Positions 9,786 to 21,075 of a DNA stretch of 64,000 bases are shown in pieces. The DNA is from Hibiscus mutabilis (Eukaryota; Streptophyta; Magnoliopsida; Malvales; Malvaceae), in the NCBI GenBank assembly GCA_019671005.1, contig CM033726.1:19961608-20025607 (forward strand), given 5' to 3'. Below the pieces are notes generated by a model. That model did not search any database. It was not told the DNA's origin and saw nothing but the letters and a program-made list of their open reading frames with translations. How positions within the stretch are numbered: the stretch's first letter is position 1; the number at the start of each line of letters is the position of its first letter. The translations under genes and the position numbers were made by a program.

Positions 9786-12399
9786 TGTAACACCCTAAAC
9801 CGGGCCCAGGAAGATTACCACTGTTTAAGCTATTGACTAATTGAGTCATGTGCAAATCAAATTAAAAGAATTGGGAGTTAAATCAAATGTTATGTTAATG
9901 TAATAAAACAAACTTAAGCTTAGGAGTATGTAACATGAAGCTATTAGTTAAATTGTCATAGAATTACCCTTATTAGACTAATTAAGTCTAGGACCAAATT
10001 GAAATAAAAGGAAAAAAAAGATAGCTAATGTATAAAGGGATTAAAATGTTATAACCAACAAGTTAGAGTGCCAAATTAAGATGACCAAATTGAAACAAGA
10101 ATAAAAAATGAAATTGCATGGTAATTAGACCATTTAGTGATAGTGGAATACATGTGGCAAGGTAATTACACATGTGGCAAAGAGGAAGTGAGGGTGGCTG
10201 GCCATGTTGTGAATCAAAGAAAGAGAAAACACAAAATTTAATCATCTTCTTCCTTATTCATCCTCCATAGCCGATCTTGAGAGTGTAGAGAGAAAGAATT
10301 GCTTTGTTGATCAAATTAGCCTAATTGAAGGAGTTAGTTTGAATAGCTTCTTGTTAGGAAGGTAAAATACTTGATTCTTCACTTCAATTACATGTTTTAA
10401 TCTTGAAATTATGATGTTCTTGTTGCCTAGAAGAATAGGATGATTGTAATATGTGTACAAACAAGCTTGTTGTCCAGTTTTGAATCCATGTATATATATA
10501 TATTGATATGTATCATGATTGTACAATGTATATGGTTGCTGGAAACTTGATTGTACATGCTCGAAATTTGGTGGAAATTGCTGGAAATTTAGGTACTAAA
10601 TTGGTATGATTTGAATGTATCATGGCATGAAACTGTTTTGATCACATTGCTAGGGAAGATTGTATAAACATGATTGATTTTATAAAATGCCTTGTTTTGA
10701 TCACATTGATGGGTGAATAGAACTGGCCTAGACTTGTATGAGTATGTATATAAGTTGAATTAACATGTTAGAAATGTCATCTAAGTGAATAATGAAACTA
10801 GAAACTTAAACTAGTGTAATCTGCCCAGAATACTCTATCCTGGGTAGTAACTTTGAAAAACCACTATAAATTGTACAATGGGAATTTAAGGCTGTAAATT
10901 TTATGGACAATGCGTTAACATGCCTAAATTCATTAGGAGAAAACAGAACTGAATTCTGGATTGTAAAACAGATTGTAGAAATGAAACACTAGGGATAAGT
11001 ATGTGTGGTCTTCGGCGACAGTAGGAGGGTTGACCAGTACTATGGTACATCTTGCGTACTACGGTACATCTTGTGGCGACAATTGGTTGGAGACTCGATT
11101 ACCTAGACAAACTATAAAACAAGGATTGTGTTAAAAGATAATAAATGAGTTAATATAATCTTGAATTACTTGATATGAAAACTTGCTACTTGGATTACTT
11201 GACATGTATTCTTGAAATGACAAACATGTAAACTTGAATTATTTGTCACTTGACTTGTATACTCGAATTTCTTGCTACATGATTATTGCTTGAAATAGAC
11301 CTTGACCTTACTTGAATTCATGAGTTCTAATTGTAAACTTGTCTTGAATGTAAAGTTTAAATTGCTTGATTTCATTATATATAAGCATGAATTGCTTGAC
11401 TACTTGATATATGTTCATGAATATCTTGATTTCTTGAAATGGATAAAGCATGAATTATGATTCATTGTCTCTTGCTTCTTATACTATTCGATTGTCTTGA
11501 AATCCTGGATCCTTCTTGATTAATTGATACTTGACTTGATATAACAAATGGGTTAGAACTAGTTACTACCTCACTAAGTACATTCGTGTACTTTCACTCT
11601 TGTTTTCATTCTTCCCAACCACAGGATAAATGATTCGATCGTTGCTTAATCCTGAAGCCCAATTTCTTGAGCTCGAAGCAAGACACAAGCATAGTTAAAG
11701 TATGGTTCATACTTGTTTTGTACTCCCCTAGTTGGTAGCACTTAATTTGTATATAATGTCTAGTGCATGCATTTTGAATACTTGAACTTGTATATGTGTA
11801 CATGTCTTGAATGAGCCTATTATTTTGTGAACTTGGTTATTAATATGAATTAAGTAATGAACTAAAATTCTATGTATTGTAAGTATTTGCTGCGCATATG
11901 GTTATGTATATATCGATTTGACCAAAGTATTTGATCTAGTCTTGTACCATTCGAATGTCTTGTGAGTTAATCACTTGTGTGATCATATCATGATGTATAT
12001 GTATTTTTATAAGATTGAATGGTAAATGCCGAATGGTAAGGGTGGCATATGCTTCCTTGGAATCAAGGTATGTACTATTGATCATCTTTAATAAGTTATG
12101 TATGTAATGTCACATGTATCAAGCTAAGGAACAAAGAAATAAAATGAAGCATGTTTGCTTATTTAGGTTTCGAATGTTGATTGTATGATGATGTTAATTG
12201 AAATTTTTGATAACCTAGTATGTACTGTAAATAAAAGATAAGATTGCTTATATGATAAGTAATGATTGTTTGGTTACTTGTTAGTTAAGTAACTCACCTA
12301 ATAGGGATGAGTTAGTCTATTCTGCTTGTTCATACTTGTATTGTACTTGGTAACGCTCCTGAACTGGTTTGCTGCCAACCCGGGTTAGGGGGTGTTACA
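9786..12399 (+). mobile_element. 3' LTR of element A (2.6 kb)
   Basis: Starts TGTAACACCCTAAACCGGG and ends CCCGGGTTAGGGGGTGTTACA-like, so its termini form an unusually long inverted repeat (about 19 bp with an indel). Preceded by the polypurine tract. Right flank ATCCA (12400-12404) should be a target duplication copy. Contains a purine-rich leader (AGAGAGAAAGA, about 10277), a donor-like GGAAG/GTAAAA at 10361 and the shared hairpin block at 11569. It interrupts B's 5' LTR: the sequence after 12399 matches B's 3' LTR from about 18442. Confidence 0.88.
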
Positions 12400-12441
12400 A
12401 TCCAAGCCCACATTGCTAATGGCATTGACAAGGTGCTTTTA

Positions 12442-12476
12442 TGAGGAGCAAAGAGCGTCCTCGAGTAGGTACTCAT
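12442..12476 (+). promoter_or_regulatory. Conserved LTR block with palindromic core (B 5' LTR)
   Basis: Starts TGAGGAGCAAAGAGCGTCC and ends TACTCAT. The 12-bp palindrome seen intact elsewhere (GAGTACGTACTC) has one change here. Role unknown. Confidence 0.6.
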
Positions 12477-12773
12477 GTTCACGTTATGTTAGACACTATG
12501 GTGTCTTATCAAGATGAATCACGTACCTTGATCTCATATTATATACTTTGGGCTATTTCTAAAGGAAAGTTATATTGCAAATGATTACATGATGACTGAT
12601 AAATACTAAGAACATAAAATTTATACTTGTTTTATGATATGATATAAGTTGTACTGTAATCACTTACCATTTTGCAGGAAATGTATTGCACTGTTATATG
12701 ACAGAGGAATGATTTGATAAGTCTATTTTATATGATTCTATATATTGAAACGTTTTACCTTAAATTATAGTTG

Positions 12774-12816
12774 CCTCACTAAGTGAATACTTAGCGTGTG
12801 CTGTTTCACACGTAGG
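12774..12816 (+). other. Conserved LTR hairpin block (B 5' LTR)
   Basis: CCTCACTAAGT, short loop, ACTTAGCGTGTG, then CACACGTAGG. The arms CTAAGT/ACTTAG and GTGTG/CACAC can pair, giving two possible stems. Confidence 0.7.
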
Positions 12817-13267
12817 TTATGGGAAAGTTACTAGAAGATGAGTCAAACATGTTAATCAAGTTGCAATCTGCCAAACATCAATAAGACATTTTAGTTTATG
12901 ATATTCTATAGTAGGCATGTATCAATTTATTCATTGGTTGTTTTCAAGGTAAAATTTTTAGTTATCATATATCACGTAACGATTTGAAATTCAAGAAAGG
13001 GCCTAGACAGTATACCTAGTTTTCACCCTGAGTTACATACTTATTTTAATAACTGATTCATATGTTTACTAAACCAATCCAGGGTCAAAACTAGTTTTAT
13101 GCGAATAGGTTATGAATACTTCAAAAGTTGAGAAATGGTTATTTTGTTAACTAGTTTTATGTTAAATGTTTTAAAAAAAATTCAAGTCAGGAAATCATTT
13201 GAATAATTTAGTAACATCTTCAGTGTGTATTTAATCATCAAATATAGGTTTAGGTTGTTACATTTAG

Positions 13268-13280
13268 TGGTATCAGAGCA
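13268..13280 (+). other. Primer binding site, initiator tRNA-Met type, element B
   Basis: TGGTATCAGAGCA, five bases after the LTR end. TGGTATCAGAGC is the primer site complementary to the 3' end of tRNA-Met used by most plant Ty3/gypsy chromoviruses. Confidence 0.92.
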
Positions 13281-13589
13281 ATAGGTTAAGTCAGTTCTGG
13301 ATGCTAAACCAAGTTTATTATAAATTTGTCAGTAAATACATGCCCCTAGAATGTCATATTACTGATGTGTTGATTGTATGACTTGAAGCTGCTCCTCATT
13401 AGTATAGGATAGAATAAGATTATAGTAAGGAGTTGATGCAATAATTATAAGCTGTTAGTCCTTAACATTTATACATGGACTTATGTTTATAACGGCATAG
13501 ATTAAAAAAAGAAATAAGAAAAAGGTAATGATATATTTTCTATTAGGATTATCAGTTAACCTGAACTAGAAATACTTGATGTGAGTTTT
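13281..13589 (+). other. Leader of element B, no gene seen
   Basis: AT-rich sequence with no recognisable gag or protease. The related leader text ('agctgctcctcattag', 'aatgtcatattactgatgtgttg') is also seen, inverted, at 44570-44640 in element E, which supports B and E being one family. Confidence 0.5.
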
Positions 13590-14058
13590 GTTTATTAAAA
13601 GTGGCTTTCTTAGGTCATATTACTTCATCTATAGGGATCTGAGTAGATCCTAAAAATATACAGTCTATGGAGTGGGAAAATTCCCAAAAATATTATAGAG
13701 GTTCGTAGTTTCTTAAGACTTATTGGTTATGATCGAAGGTCTGTGAAAGTTTTCTTGAGGATATGTTATGAGCTTGTATAATTGAGTTTGAGATCATGGA
13801 AAAGATATATGTTGTTAGTAGAAATTGCTTATAATAATAGTTATCAATAAAGTATACATATGGCACCCTATGAAGCTCTCTATGGTCGAAAGTGTAAATC
13901 ACTATTAAATTGGTTTGAGTTGAAGATCGTAAATTAATTAAGTCAGATATATTACAAGAAATGGAAGAAAAAGTAAATATTATACAAGATAATCTTAAAA
14001 AGACTGATGATCGACAAAAGTCTTATGCAGACTTGAAAGAAAAAGATATTCAATTCGA
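13590..14058 (+). pseudogene. Out-of-order RT and integrase fragments, element B
   Basis: 13590-13742 reads the RT end (VAFLGHI, VDP, MEWE, then a broken SFLGLAGYYRRFV region). From 13743 the text switches to integrase: LEDMLWAC, then in shifted frames AYNNSY, MAPYEALYGRKC, and finally DDRQKSYADLKEKDIQF near 14005-14055. Many stops and frame changes. RNase H and the integrase core, which belong between these two blocks, are missing here and RT starts again at 14059. The order RT-INT-RT-RNase H-INT cannot come from one simple deletion. Confidence 0.75.
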
Positions 14059-14873
14059 AGACAAAGGAAGAACATGATGCATACCTTCACATTGTTCTTC
14101 AGACTCTTCGAGAAAAGAAGTTATATGCTAAGATGTCAAAGTGTAAATCTTGGTTGCCGAAAGTTGCTTTTCTTGGTTATGTGGTTATGGTAGAAGAGAT
14201 AAGAGAAAATACCAACTATATTTGAATGGAAACCTCTGAAGAATGTTTCCAAGTTTCAAAGGGACTTGCTGGTTATTATCGAAAGTTTGTAAAGAATTTC
14301 TCGATGACTGCCTCCCCATTGACTAAGCTATTGAGGAATGATATGCCATTTAGATGGACAGATAAGTTCCAATAAAGCTTTGAAACATTAAAGAAGATAT
14401 TAATCAAAGCCCCAGTATTAATACAACTAGAATTGGGCAAAGATTATGTTGTTTATAACGATGCTTCTCATAAAGGTTTGAGAAGTGTACTTAAGCAAGA
14501 AGGAAAAGTAATGGCCTATGCTTTGAGTTAACTTAAGACGAGTGAAAGGAATTATCATACTCGTGATTTGGAGCTAGCAATGGTTGTAATTGCTTCAAAG
14601 ATATAGCGTCATTATTTATATGGTGAACGATGTTATATTTACACAGATTATAGAAGTTTAATGTATATGTTAATTAAAAAATAGTTGAATCTGAGGCAAA
14701 AAAGGTGGATCGAGCTTCTTAAGGATTATGATGTGATCGTTGACTATCATCCAGGAAAAGCTAATGTAGTAGCTAACGCTCTTAGTCGAAAGACATTTGT
14801 TGCCTTAAGAGTTATGAATGCGAGACTGGCATTAAAAGGAGATGGTGTTTTGATTTTCGAGTTAAGAATATAG
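14059..14873 (+). pseudogene. RT C-terminal part and RNase H remnant, element B
   Basis: Reads HDAYLHIVLQTLREKKLYAK, MSKCKSWL, VAFLGYVV, then AGYYRKFVKNFSM, LTKLLRND and FRWTDKF (RT connection), DYVVYNDASHKGL (RNase H start), RNYHTRDLELAMVV, RHYLYGERCYIYTD, LNLRQKRWIELLKDYD and DYHPGKANVVANALSRK (tether to integrase). The YxDD/FIDD part of RT is absent, as it lies before the fragment. Several stops (for example after the ALS and KI blocks) and at least one frameshift. The RNase H acidic residues in YTD and DAS are visible. Inactive. Confidence 0.85.
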
Positions 14874-15558
14874 TCTACTTTATTAGATTGAATAAAAAAA
14901 CCTTTAGAGAAAAGATGAGAAGTGTTTGTTAAGGTTCAAATAAATGGAAGAAGGTGAAACCGAAGACTTTAAAGTTAATCTGATGGATATTTGTATTATC
15001 GAGGAAAAATTTATTTTTTTCAAACGATGAAGAATTAAAGAAACAACTTATCTTTGAGGTACGCTATAGTCCTTTGATTGTACATCCAGGTGGAAACCAG
15101 ATGTATCAAGATTTAAAGAATCGATATTGATAGCCAAGCATGAAAAGAGCTATAATTGAGTTTATTTCTAAATATCTGACATGACAACAAGTAAAAGCAG
15201 AACTTCAAGTATCTTCTGAATTGTCGTAACTGTTTCCATTTCTTAGTGGAAATGAGAATGAGTGACGATGGATTTTTTTATTCGGACTATCTTTGACACC
15301 GAATAAGAAGGATTCAATCTGGGTGATTGTTGATATATTGACTAAGTTAGCACACTTTATCCCTGTTCGAATAGATTACCGTAGGGATAAGTATGCTGAG
15401 TTGTACATTAAGGAAATAAGTCAATTTCGCTTGTTAAAGTTCTTTGACGAAATCGTAAAATTGAGAAAACGACTTGGGAAAGAAAGGAATATGTGAGAAA
15501 GCAATTTCCTCACCTTTTTGAACCAGTACGTGTTGAAAATTTGAGGATGAATTTTCTT
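14874..15558 (+). pseudogene. Integrase remnant and 3' pol end, element B
   Basis: Heavily mutated. The zinc-finger region is barely visible; at 15293-15480 the frame shows WVIVDILTKLAHFIPVR, AELYIKEI (integrase core after the first Asp). It then jumps to the pol end (RKQFPHLFEP at about 15498-15527), losing the rest of the core. The last 110 bp match, inverted, the pol end of element E at 28570-28690, so B and E are sister elements. Confidence 0.78.
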
Positions 15559-15571
15559 AAGGGGAGAGAAT
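15559..15571 (+). other. Polypurine tract of element B
   Basis: AAGGGGAGAGAAT directly before the 3' LTR. Confidence 0.8.
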
Positions 15572-18480
15572 TGTAATACCCCGAATTTTTACTAAGTTGA
15601 TTAAGGATCATTTAGTACTAAGATAATAGCTTAAAAGCTATCTTAGTGACTAAAATGACAAAAATGCAAAAGTTAGGATTTCTTTGATTATGGGTTATGA
15701 AAAAGGAATTTCTGAGATTTAAAAGCATAAGGTGATAGAGGGCAAGCTAATTAGGGTACTTGCAAAGTTTGGTTGAAATCTGAGGAAATTTTGAAATAGG
15801 AATTGAAGTTTAAAAATTTAGTGACCAAAATGATAAGCAGTCAAAACTTGTGTGGTACAAGAATAAATATGAAAAGTTGAAGGACTAAAGTTGTAAATTC
15901 ACAAAATTTAGAGGTTTTTATTTCATAAACAGATAGAGCACCTTAGAATGTGGAATAACTGGTTTGACCCAATATTTTGATTATTAGGAAATAGCAGTCA
16001 AAGTTTAAGTAGAATTCAGGTATCCGGATCGAACTGGAAATTTATGAAATTTTACTATATGATAGAAGAATGATATAAAATCATGCCCAAGTTTTGGAAA
16101 TATTTTTAGTTCAATTCAGGATGAATCCTGTCATTTATTTTGATTAAGGATTTTATTTAGTAACCGGTAAAATTCTCGGCATATATCAGTAAATCGGATC
16201 AAGCTAAAATTTTGGAGATGATTCCATAGACTTTGGAAGAGTTATAACATATTATTTTATGGATATTTGGAGAGTTAAATGTTTAGATTAAATTTATTTG
16301 ACTGAAATTTCCTAGAATGGCAATTTTGTAAAAAAAGTTAATTGGTAAAGGGTATTTTGGTCTTTTCACCCAAAAGGGACATGGAAGGAATTTTGATATT
16401 TCTTTAATGGATGAATAGTGGTTTGTTGGAATCCAAATAAGTTTAGTTAGAATTTTACAAAATGGTAAACTAGTAAATATGAATTCAGTTGAGGGATATT
16501 TTGGTAAATTGGAATAAAATGAATTAAAAGTTCATTTTTATTTATACAAGTGGCATAAATATATGATATATGAAGAGTTATCATCCAAAAATTCATTCCC
16601 AAACCGTGGAGAAAGAGGAGAAAGAAGAGGAAATCTTACAAGCTCAATTTAAGCCTCGAAACTCAGTTTTTAGGTAATCTTCCGAACTACAAAGTTGTTC
16701 TTCTCTTCAATCTCTATATCTTGATGTAAATTATTCATAGATTTCATTCTTGATTTATGATATTTTATATGAGAAAGAAATTAGGGTTTATGTTCAAATT
16801 TGGGGGTTTTATGATTTTATGAATCTATGTTCGAGTTTATGTTAAAATCAAGCAAGAATGATGTTGGATTTATGTTTTTGAGTTGTGATTTAAACCCTAA
16901 ACAATTTAGAAACCTTGAAGAAGATTAGGGTTTAGGGATCCAACCTTAAATTAGGGTTTGTGATGATGAGTTAGTAATCTTGCAAGCATGATTTGTTGTT
17001 TGGAATCAAAACCCTAAATTTAAACCCTAAAGGACTAATTCAACAAGGTGTTAAAGTTAGGGGTTCAATTCTAATTTTTAGAATTTGAAATGTACTTATA
17101 TTGTTAATGATGTTTGAGGCATGAAAATGAAGTTAGAATGCTAAACCGGTGATTATTCGAGCTAGTGAGCATTTTGACAATTTGTTAAAAGTGGATAACC
17201 AATTCGGCAATGGTGCATAAGAAGAGGAGAAATTCTTATTTTTTTATGTTAAGTGATGATTGGAGGCCCAATTGCAAAATTTTAAAGCTAGAATTCTTGA
17301 ATTGTAAATTAGTGACTATTTCGACAAATTAGAGAACAAAGGGTTGAAATATGACAACTATGTATTTGAAGAGTACTATGTCAAAAAAATTTATTTGAGT
17401 GATTTAGATGTTGATTTTGAAGTGAAGGATTGAAAAGACAAGAAAATAAATGGTGAAGGACCATTTCAGAAATGGAAATTGTTTGTAAGGGACCAATTCG
17501 ATCAGTACTTTAAATTAAAGGGAAAGTTGGTAGAATTTTAGAAATGTTAAATTAGTTGGTTAATGAATGAATTCAAGTACTTTTGTGAAGTTAGTGAATA
17601 AAGTGCCAGTTTAGTAATGTTTGAAGCTTGAAGGGATAAAATCCAAAGTGAACAAGTAGTAATGGAATTGTTCTAATTTGAGCTTGAACAATTGTTTGAT
17701 GTCCAAAATGGTCACTAAGGACCTCAGGACCAAATCGGCGATCACATGGAAATTGGGAGAAAATTTCAGAAATATTTTATATTCGAATAATTGTGTTTTG
17801 TAAATTAAGTTAGCAATATTAGATTTGAGTCTAACAAAAGAATAGTAATGTATATATATTCAATTGGACTTCTACAGTTTCGAGGGAGACTGAGGGAGAC
17901 ACAAGTATTAGAGCAAAAGAAAAGGTTACCAAATAAGCTTAGTGAGGCTACTTTTGCAATGATACAAGTGAGTGCATCTTTACCTATTTTATATATATGA
18001 TATGGGGAAGACTTGCGATGAGTCAACCTTGATATTAATGAAAAAGTATGTTGATCAAAGTTATGTAAATGGCATAGGTGATACATTAATATGGCGTAAA
18101 GATTTATCTAAGATAAATCGGATTTTAGATATTGGGTATGAACTGCCTAGTATCGACTATATGATTTACATTGATGCATAATACAGTAATGGCAAGTATA
18201 AATAAAAAAATTATGATGAAATATGGGATGTGAATTGCCCGTTTACATGAATGATAATGATTGATTGCTAATGAAAGAAATGCCCAAGTATTATGATATG
18301 AGAGTTCATCGTATAGTTGGATATCCATAGAGTCATTAGCAACAACATCATGCAAGTTATGTTATGTTTCATGTTTTGTGACTACTACGGTGTCACATAC
18401 ACCTTGGGGACCCAAGCCCTTGGTGTTGCACCCTGGGGATCCAAGCCCATAGTGCTAATGGCATTGACGGGGTACTTTTA

Positions 18481-18515
18481 TGAGGAGCAAAGAGCGTCTT
18501 CAAGTACGTACTCAT
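18481..18515 (+). promoter_or_regulatory. Conserved LTR block with palindromic core (B 3' LTR)
   Basis: TGAGGAGCAAAGAGCGTC, then AGTACGTACTCAT. One base off the perfect GAGTACGTACTC palindrome. Confidence 0.6.
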
Positions 18516-18812
18516 GTTCACGTTATGTTAGACATTATGGTGTCTTATCAAGATGACTCACGTACCTTGATCTCATATTATATACTTTGGGCTATTTCTA
18601 AAGGAAGGTTGTATTGCAAATGATTACATGATGACTGATAAATACTAAGAACATAAAATTTATACTTGTTTTATGATATGATATAAGTTGTACTGGAATC
18701 ACTTACCATTTTGTAGGAAATGTATTGCACTGTTATATGACAGAGGAATGACTTGATAAGTCTATTTTATATGATTCTATATATTGAAATGCTTTACTTT
18801 AAATTATAGTTG

Positions 18813-18855
18813 CCTCACTAAGTGAATACTTAGCGTGTGCTGTTTCACACGTAGG
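18813..18855 (+). other. Conserved LTR hairpin block (B 3' LTR)
   Basis: Same layout as 12774-12816: CCTCACTAAGT, loop, ACTTAGCGTGTG, CACACGTAGG. Confidence 0.7.
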
Positions 18856-19302
18856 TTATGGGAAACTTACTGGAAGAGGAGTCAAGCATGTTAATCAAGC
18901 TGCAATCTGCCAAACAAATAGTAAGACATTTTAATTTATGATATTCTCTAGTGGGCATGTATCAATTTATTTGTTGGTTGTTTTAAATGTAAAATTTTTA
19001 ATTATCGTATATCACGTAACGATTTGAAATTCAAGAAAGGGCCTAGGCAGTACACCTAGTTTTCACCGAGTTACATACTTATTTTAATAACTGATTAATA
19101 TGTTTATTAAACCAATTCAGGGTCAAAACTAGTAATATGCAAATAGGCTATGAATACTTCAAAAGTTGAGAAATGGTTATTTTGTAAACTAGTTTTATGT
19201 TAAATGTTTAAGAAAAAAATTTCAAGTCAGGAAATCAGTTAAATAATTTAGTAACATCTTCAATGTGTATTTAATCATCGAATATACGTTGAGGGTGTTA
19301 CA

Positions 19303-20108
19303 TTCCTGGTTTTGTATATCATGAGCTCTGCATCCGAGATCTGTCATTTTTAAGTGGGAGTGATAAGCTACGCCTTCGTGAGGTATCGCCTCCGTGCAGG
19401 ATAGTGGATCACTTCCGGGATACATTGGTACCTTTGTTGCCGTGAGATCTTCATCTCCACACAGACTTAGGGAATTGTATCCTCCCGAATCAATGTCTGA
19501 GCAACAGTTTGGGTAGGATCATTTCTTTTCAAAAAAACATGTACGGGTAGAAAAGTATGCCCGGGTAGGTTGTATAGATTTACTTTTAAGTAATTAACGT
19601 TTATATTCAGCTTGATTATTTCATGCGTACTAACTGATTTTTGTTGATGTCTATGTTTTTCTCTGCATTGCATATTCATGACATAAATCACGAGCGATCT
19701 TCAATTTAGAAAACTTTCATAATAGACAAAGGGTCACATGATCATATGGAAAATAATCCAAGCATAAGGCAGTGCCTTAAAGTCATACCAAAAGAAGCGA
19801 GAGGCTTTTCTTTCGAAGGTTACACATCAGACATGCATGCCAAAACTCATAGATGAGATAGAGAAAACATCTGATGTAATGAGACCTTTTGTTTTACATT
19901 GCATAAGCATATCATTTCATCACATTGCATCCGTCATGGAACGTTCCTTGAACTTATTTTGACTTGGGTTCAATACCTCATTTCAATTCATGTTTTACAT
20001 TGCATAAGCATATCATTTCATCATATTGCATCCATCATGGCACGTTCCTTGAACTTTTTTTGACTTGGGAAAAGTCTTCATCCTTGAAGGAAGCAACAAG
20101 CTTGATCC
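19303..20108 (+). mobile_element. Leader of Tat/Ogre-type element T
   Basis: Noncoding sequence between B's LTR end and the gag start of element T. The right flank TTCCT (19303-19307) should be a target duplication copy of B. Contains a direct duplication (19888-19970 and 19989-20069) of about 80 bp with the core ACATTGCATAAGCATATC. I see no primer site; the 5' LTR of T is not in the window. Confidence 0.5.
19888..20069 (+). repeat. 80-bp direct duplication before gag of element T
   Basis: Two copies, period about 101 bp, each running from TTTTACATTGCATAAGC to TTTGACTTGGG with only a few differences. Confidence 0.85.
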
Positions 20109-20570
20109 ATGAGCATGACTTCTCAACAATACAAGATGAATGATCTAATCGCTCGGGTAGATAAGATCGAATGGCTCCAGAAACAATTAGCCAAAACACA
20201 AGAGATGATGGGTAATGCAAAGAAATTCCAAAAAGAAACAAGTGAGCGAATGAATGAGCTAATAAGTATGGTGGCTACCATAACCAAAGCAAAGAGGTCA
20301 GGAGAAAACCCTTTCATGCAAATTGAGATTGGAAATGTAAGCAAGAATCGAAACTGTGACTTTGTAGAAGAAAATGTATTGCCCGACGAAGAACAAGCTA
20401 TCACCAACCAATACGAGATAGCTCGCACCGCCTCAGAGTGTCCTACCGGGGTGATGCTGGACAAGATTCAAGATTCCCTTTTGAAAATCTTATCTCATCC
20501 GGTGAAAAAGAGGTCGGATGAGAAGGAGTTACAAAATGAGGACAAATATATCGACTATCTCGATGTCTAG
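20109..20570 (+). pseudogene. gag N-terminal fragment, Tat/Ogre-type element T
   Basis: Open frame of 153 residues from an ATG. Residues 10-60 look like a coiled coil (many Glu/Lys/Leu/Ile/Met: IEWLQKQLAKTQEMM, FQKETSERMNELIS), as at the start of Ogre-type gag. No membrane or signal segment. The large central capsid part that should follow is absent; the next gag block (20518-21075) is in another frame, so the two open frames are pieces of one gag joined by a deletion and frameshift. Gag would build the virus-like particle around the element RNA. Not functional in this form. Confidence 0.65.
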
Positions 20571-21075
20571 ACCAACACCTCAACAGAAATGGGATCAACC
20601 CTTGCCACAGTCTCATCAATCACCAGTTGATTTGTCTTTCGATTCTCAAGAAAGAAACAAGAAGACGAAGGACCCTCCTTTTAGACGTCTCCCATGCACA
20701 TACAAGGACTTATTCCTCATATTGTTAGAAAACCGACTGGTTGCACCATTTTTTTTCAAACCTAGCCAACCCCCATACCCAAAATGGTATGATGCCAACG
20801 CTCAGTGTGATTATCACGCGGGGAACGCAGGTCACTCTATCGAGAACTGTATCGCTTTCAGAAAGCTTGTTGAAAATTTTATAAATATGGGGATCATGAG
20901 ATTTGACAACCCTGTTGGGCCAAGTACAGCTGGAAATCTGTTACCTAACCACGCCTGGTCAGGAGTCAATACAAACGTCAGCAATGGTAACAAGAGAATC
21001 AAAACACGTATCGAGGAGGTGAAGTCTCTATTAAGATGGGTTTGGAAAAAAATGGTCAAGATAGGCCTGGTGTAG
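20518..21075 (+). pseudogene. gag C-terminal fragment with zinc-knuckle-like motif, element T
   Basis: Frame of 185 residues overlapping the previous one by 53 bp in a different frame; its first 14 residues are probably out-of-frame noise. Recognisable Ogre/Tat gag text: TYKDLFLILLENRLVAP (residues 61-77), QPPYPKWYDANAQCDYH and CDYHAGNAGHSIENC (Cys97, His100, His106, Cys111), which has the spacing of the C-H-H-C knuckle in Tat gag, then LLPNHAWSGVN. The knuckle would bind RNA during packaging. The frame is lost after residue 185. Confidence 0.8.

Larger units (their letters stand above)
12400..13262 (+). mobile_element. 5' LTR remnant of element B (3' part only)
   Basis: Closely matches 18442-19302 of B's 3' LTR, ending TTGTTACA just before the primer binding site. 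The first 2.8 kb or so of this LTR should lie on the other side of element A, outside the window. Holds the GAGTACGTACTC-type block (12442-12476) and the hairpin block (12774-12816). Confidence 0.9.
15572..19302 (+). mobile_element. 3' LTR of element B (3.7 kb)
   Basis: Starts TGTAATACCCCGAATTT, ends GAGGGTGTTACA, preceded by a polypurine tract. Its last 860 bp match the 5' LTR remnant 12400-13262. Likely promoter area around 16550-16575 (GGCATAAATATATG), a purine-rich leader, then the donor-like TTTTAG/GTAATCT at 16673. Several AAACCCTAAA-type telo-box motifs lie at 16785-17035. The GAGTACGTACTC-type block is at 18481 and the hairpin block at 18813. Same family as the solo LTRs at 32633-37154 and 56723-60183. 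Short open frames on either strand (for example 17805-18086, 18317-18556) fall inside the LTR and are not genes. Confidence 0.9.

Noticed and set aside
13268..13280. Possible tRNA gene
   Set aside because: Only the primer binding site complementary to a tRNA-Met end; no cloverleaf around it.
16785..17035. Telomere-like AAACCCTAAA / TTTAGGG motifs (also near 31960, 32090, 35255, 41420)
   Set aside because: Single or paired motifs of telo-box type spread in LTRs, not tandem arrays; not telomeric.
17805..18556. Overlapping small open frames on both strands
   Set aside because: Inside B's 3' LTR; matching sequence in other B-family LTRs has no conserved frame.
20123..20464. 113-residue open frame on minus
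   Set aside because: Shadow of the gag fragment of element T on the other strand.
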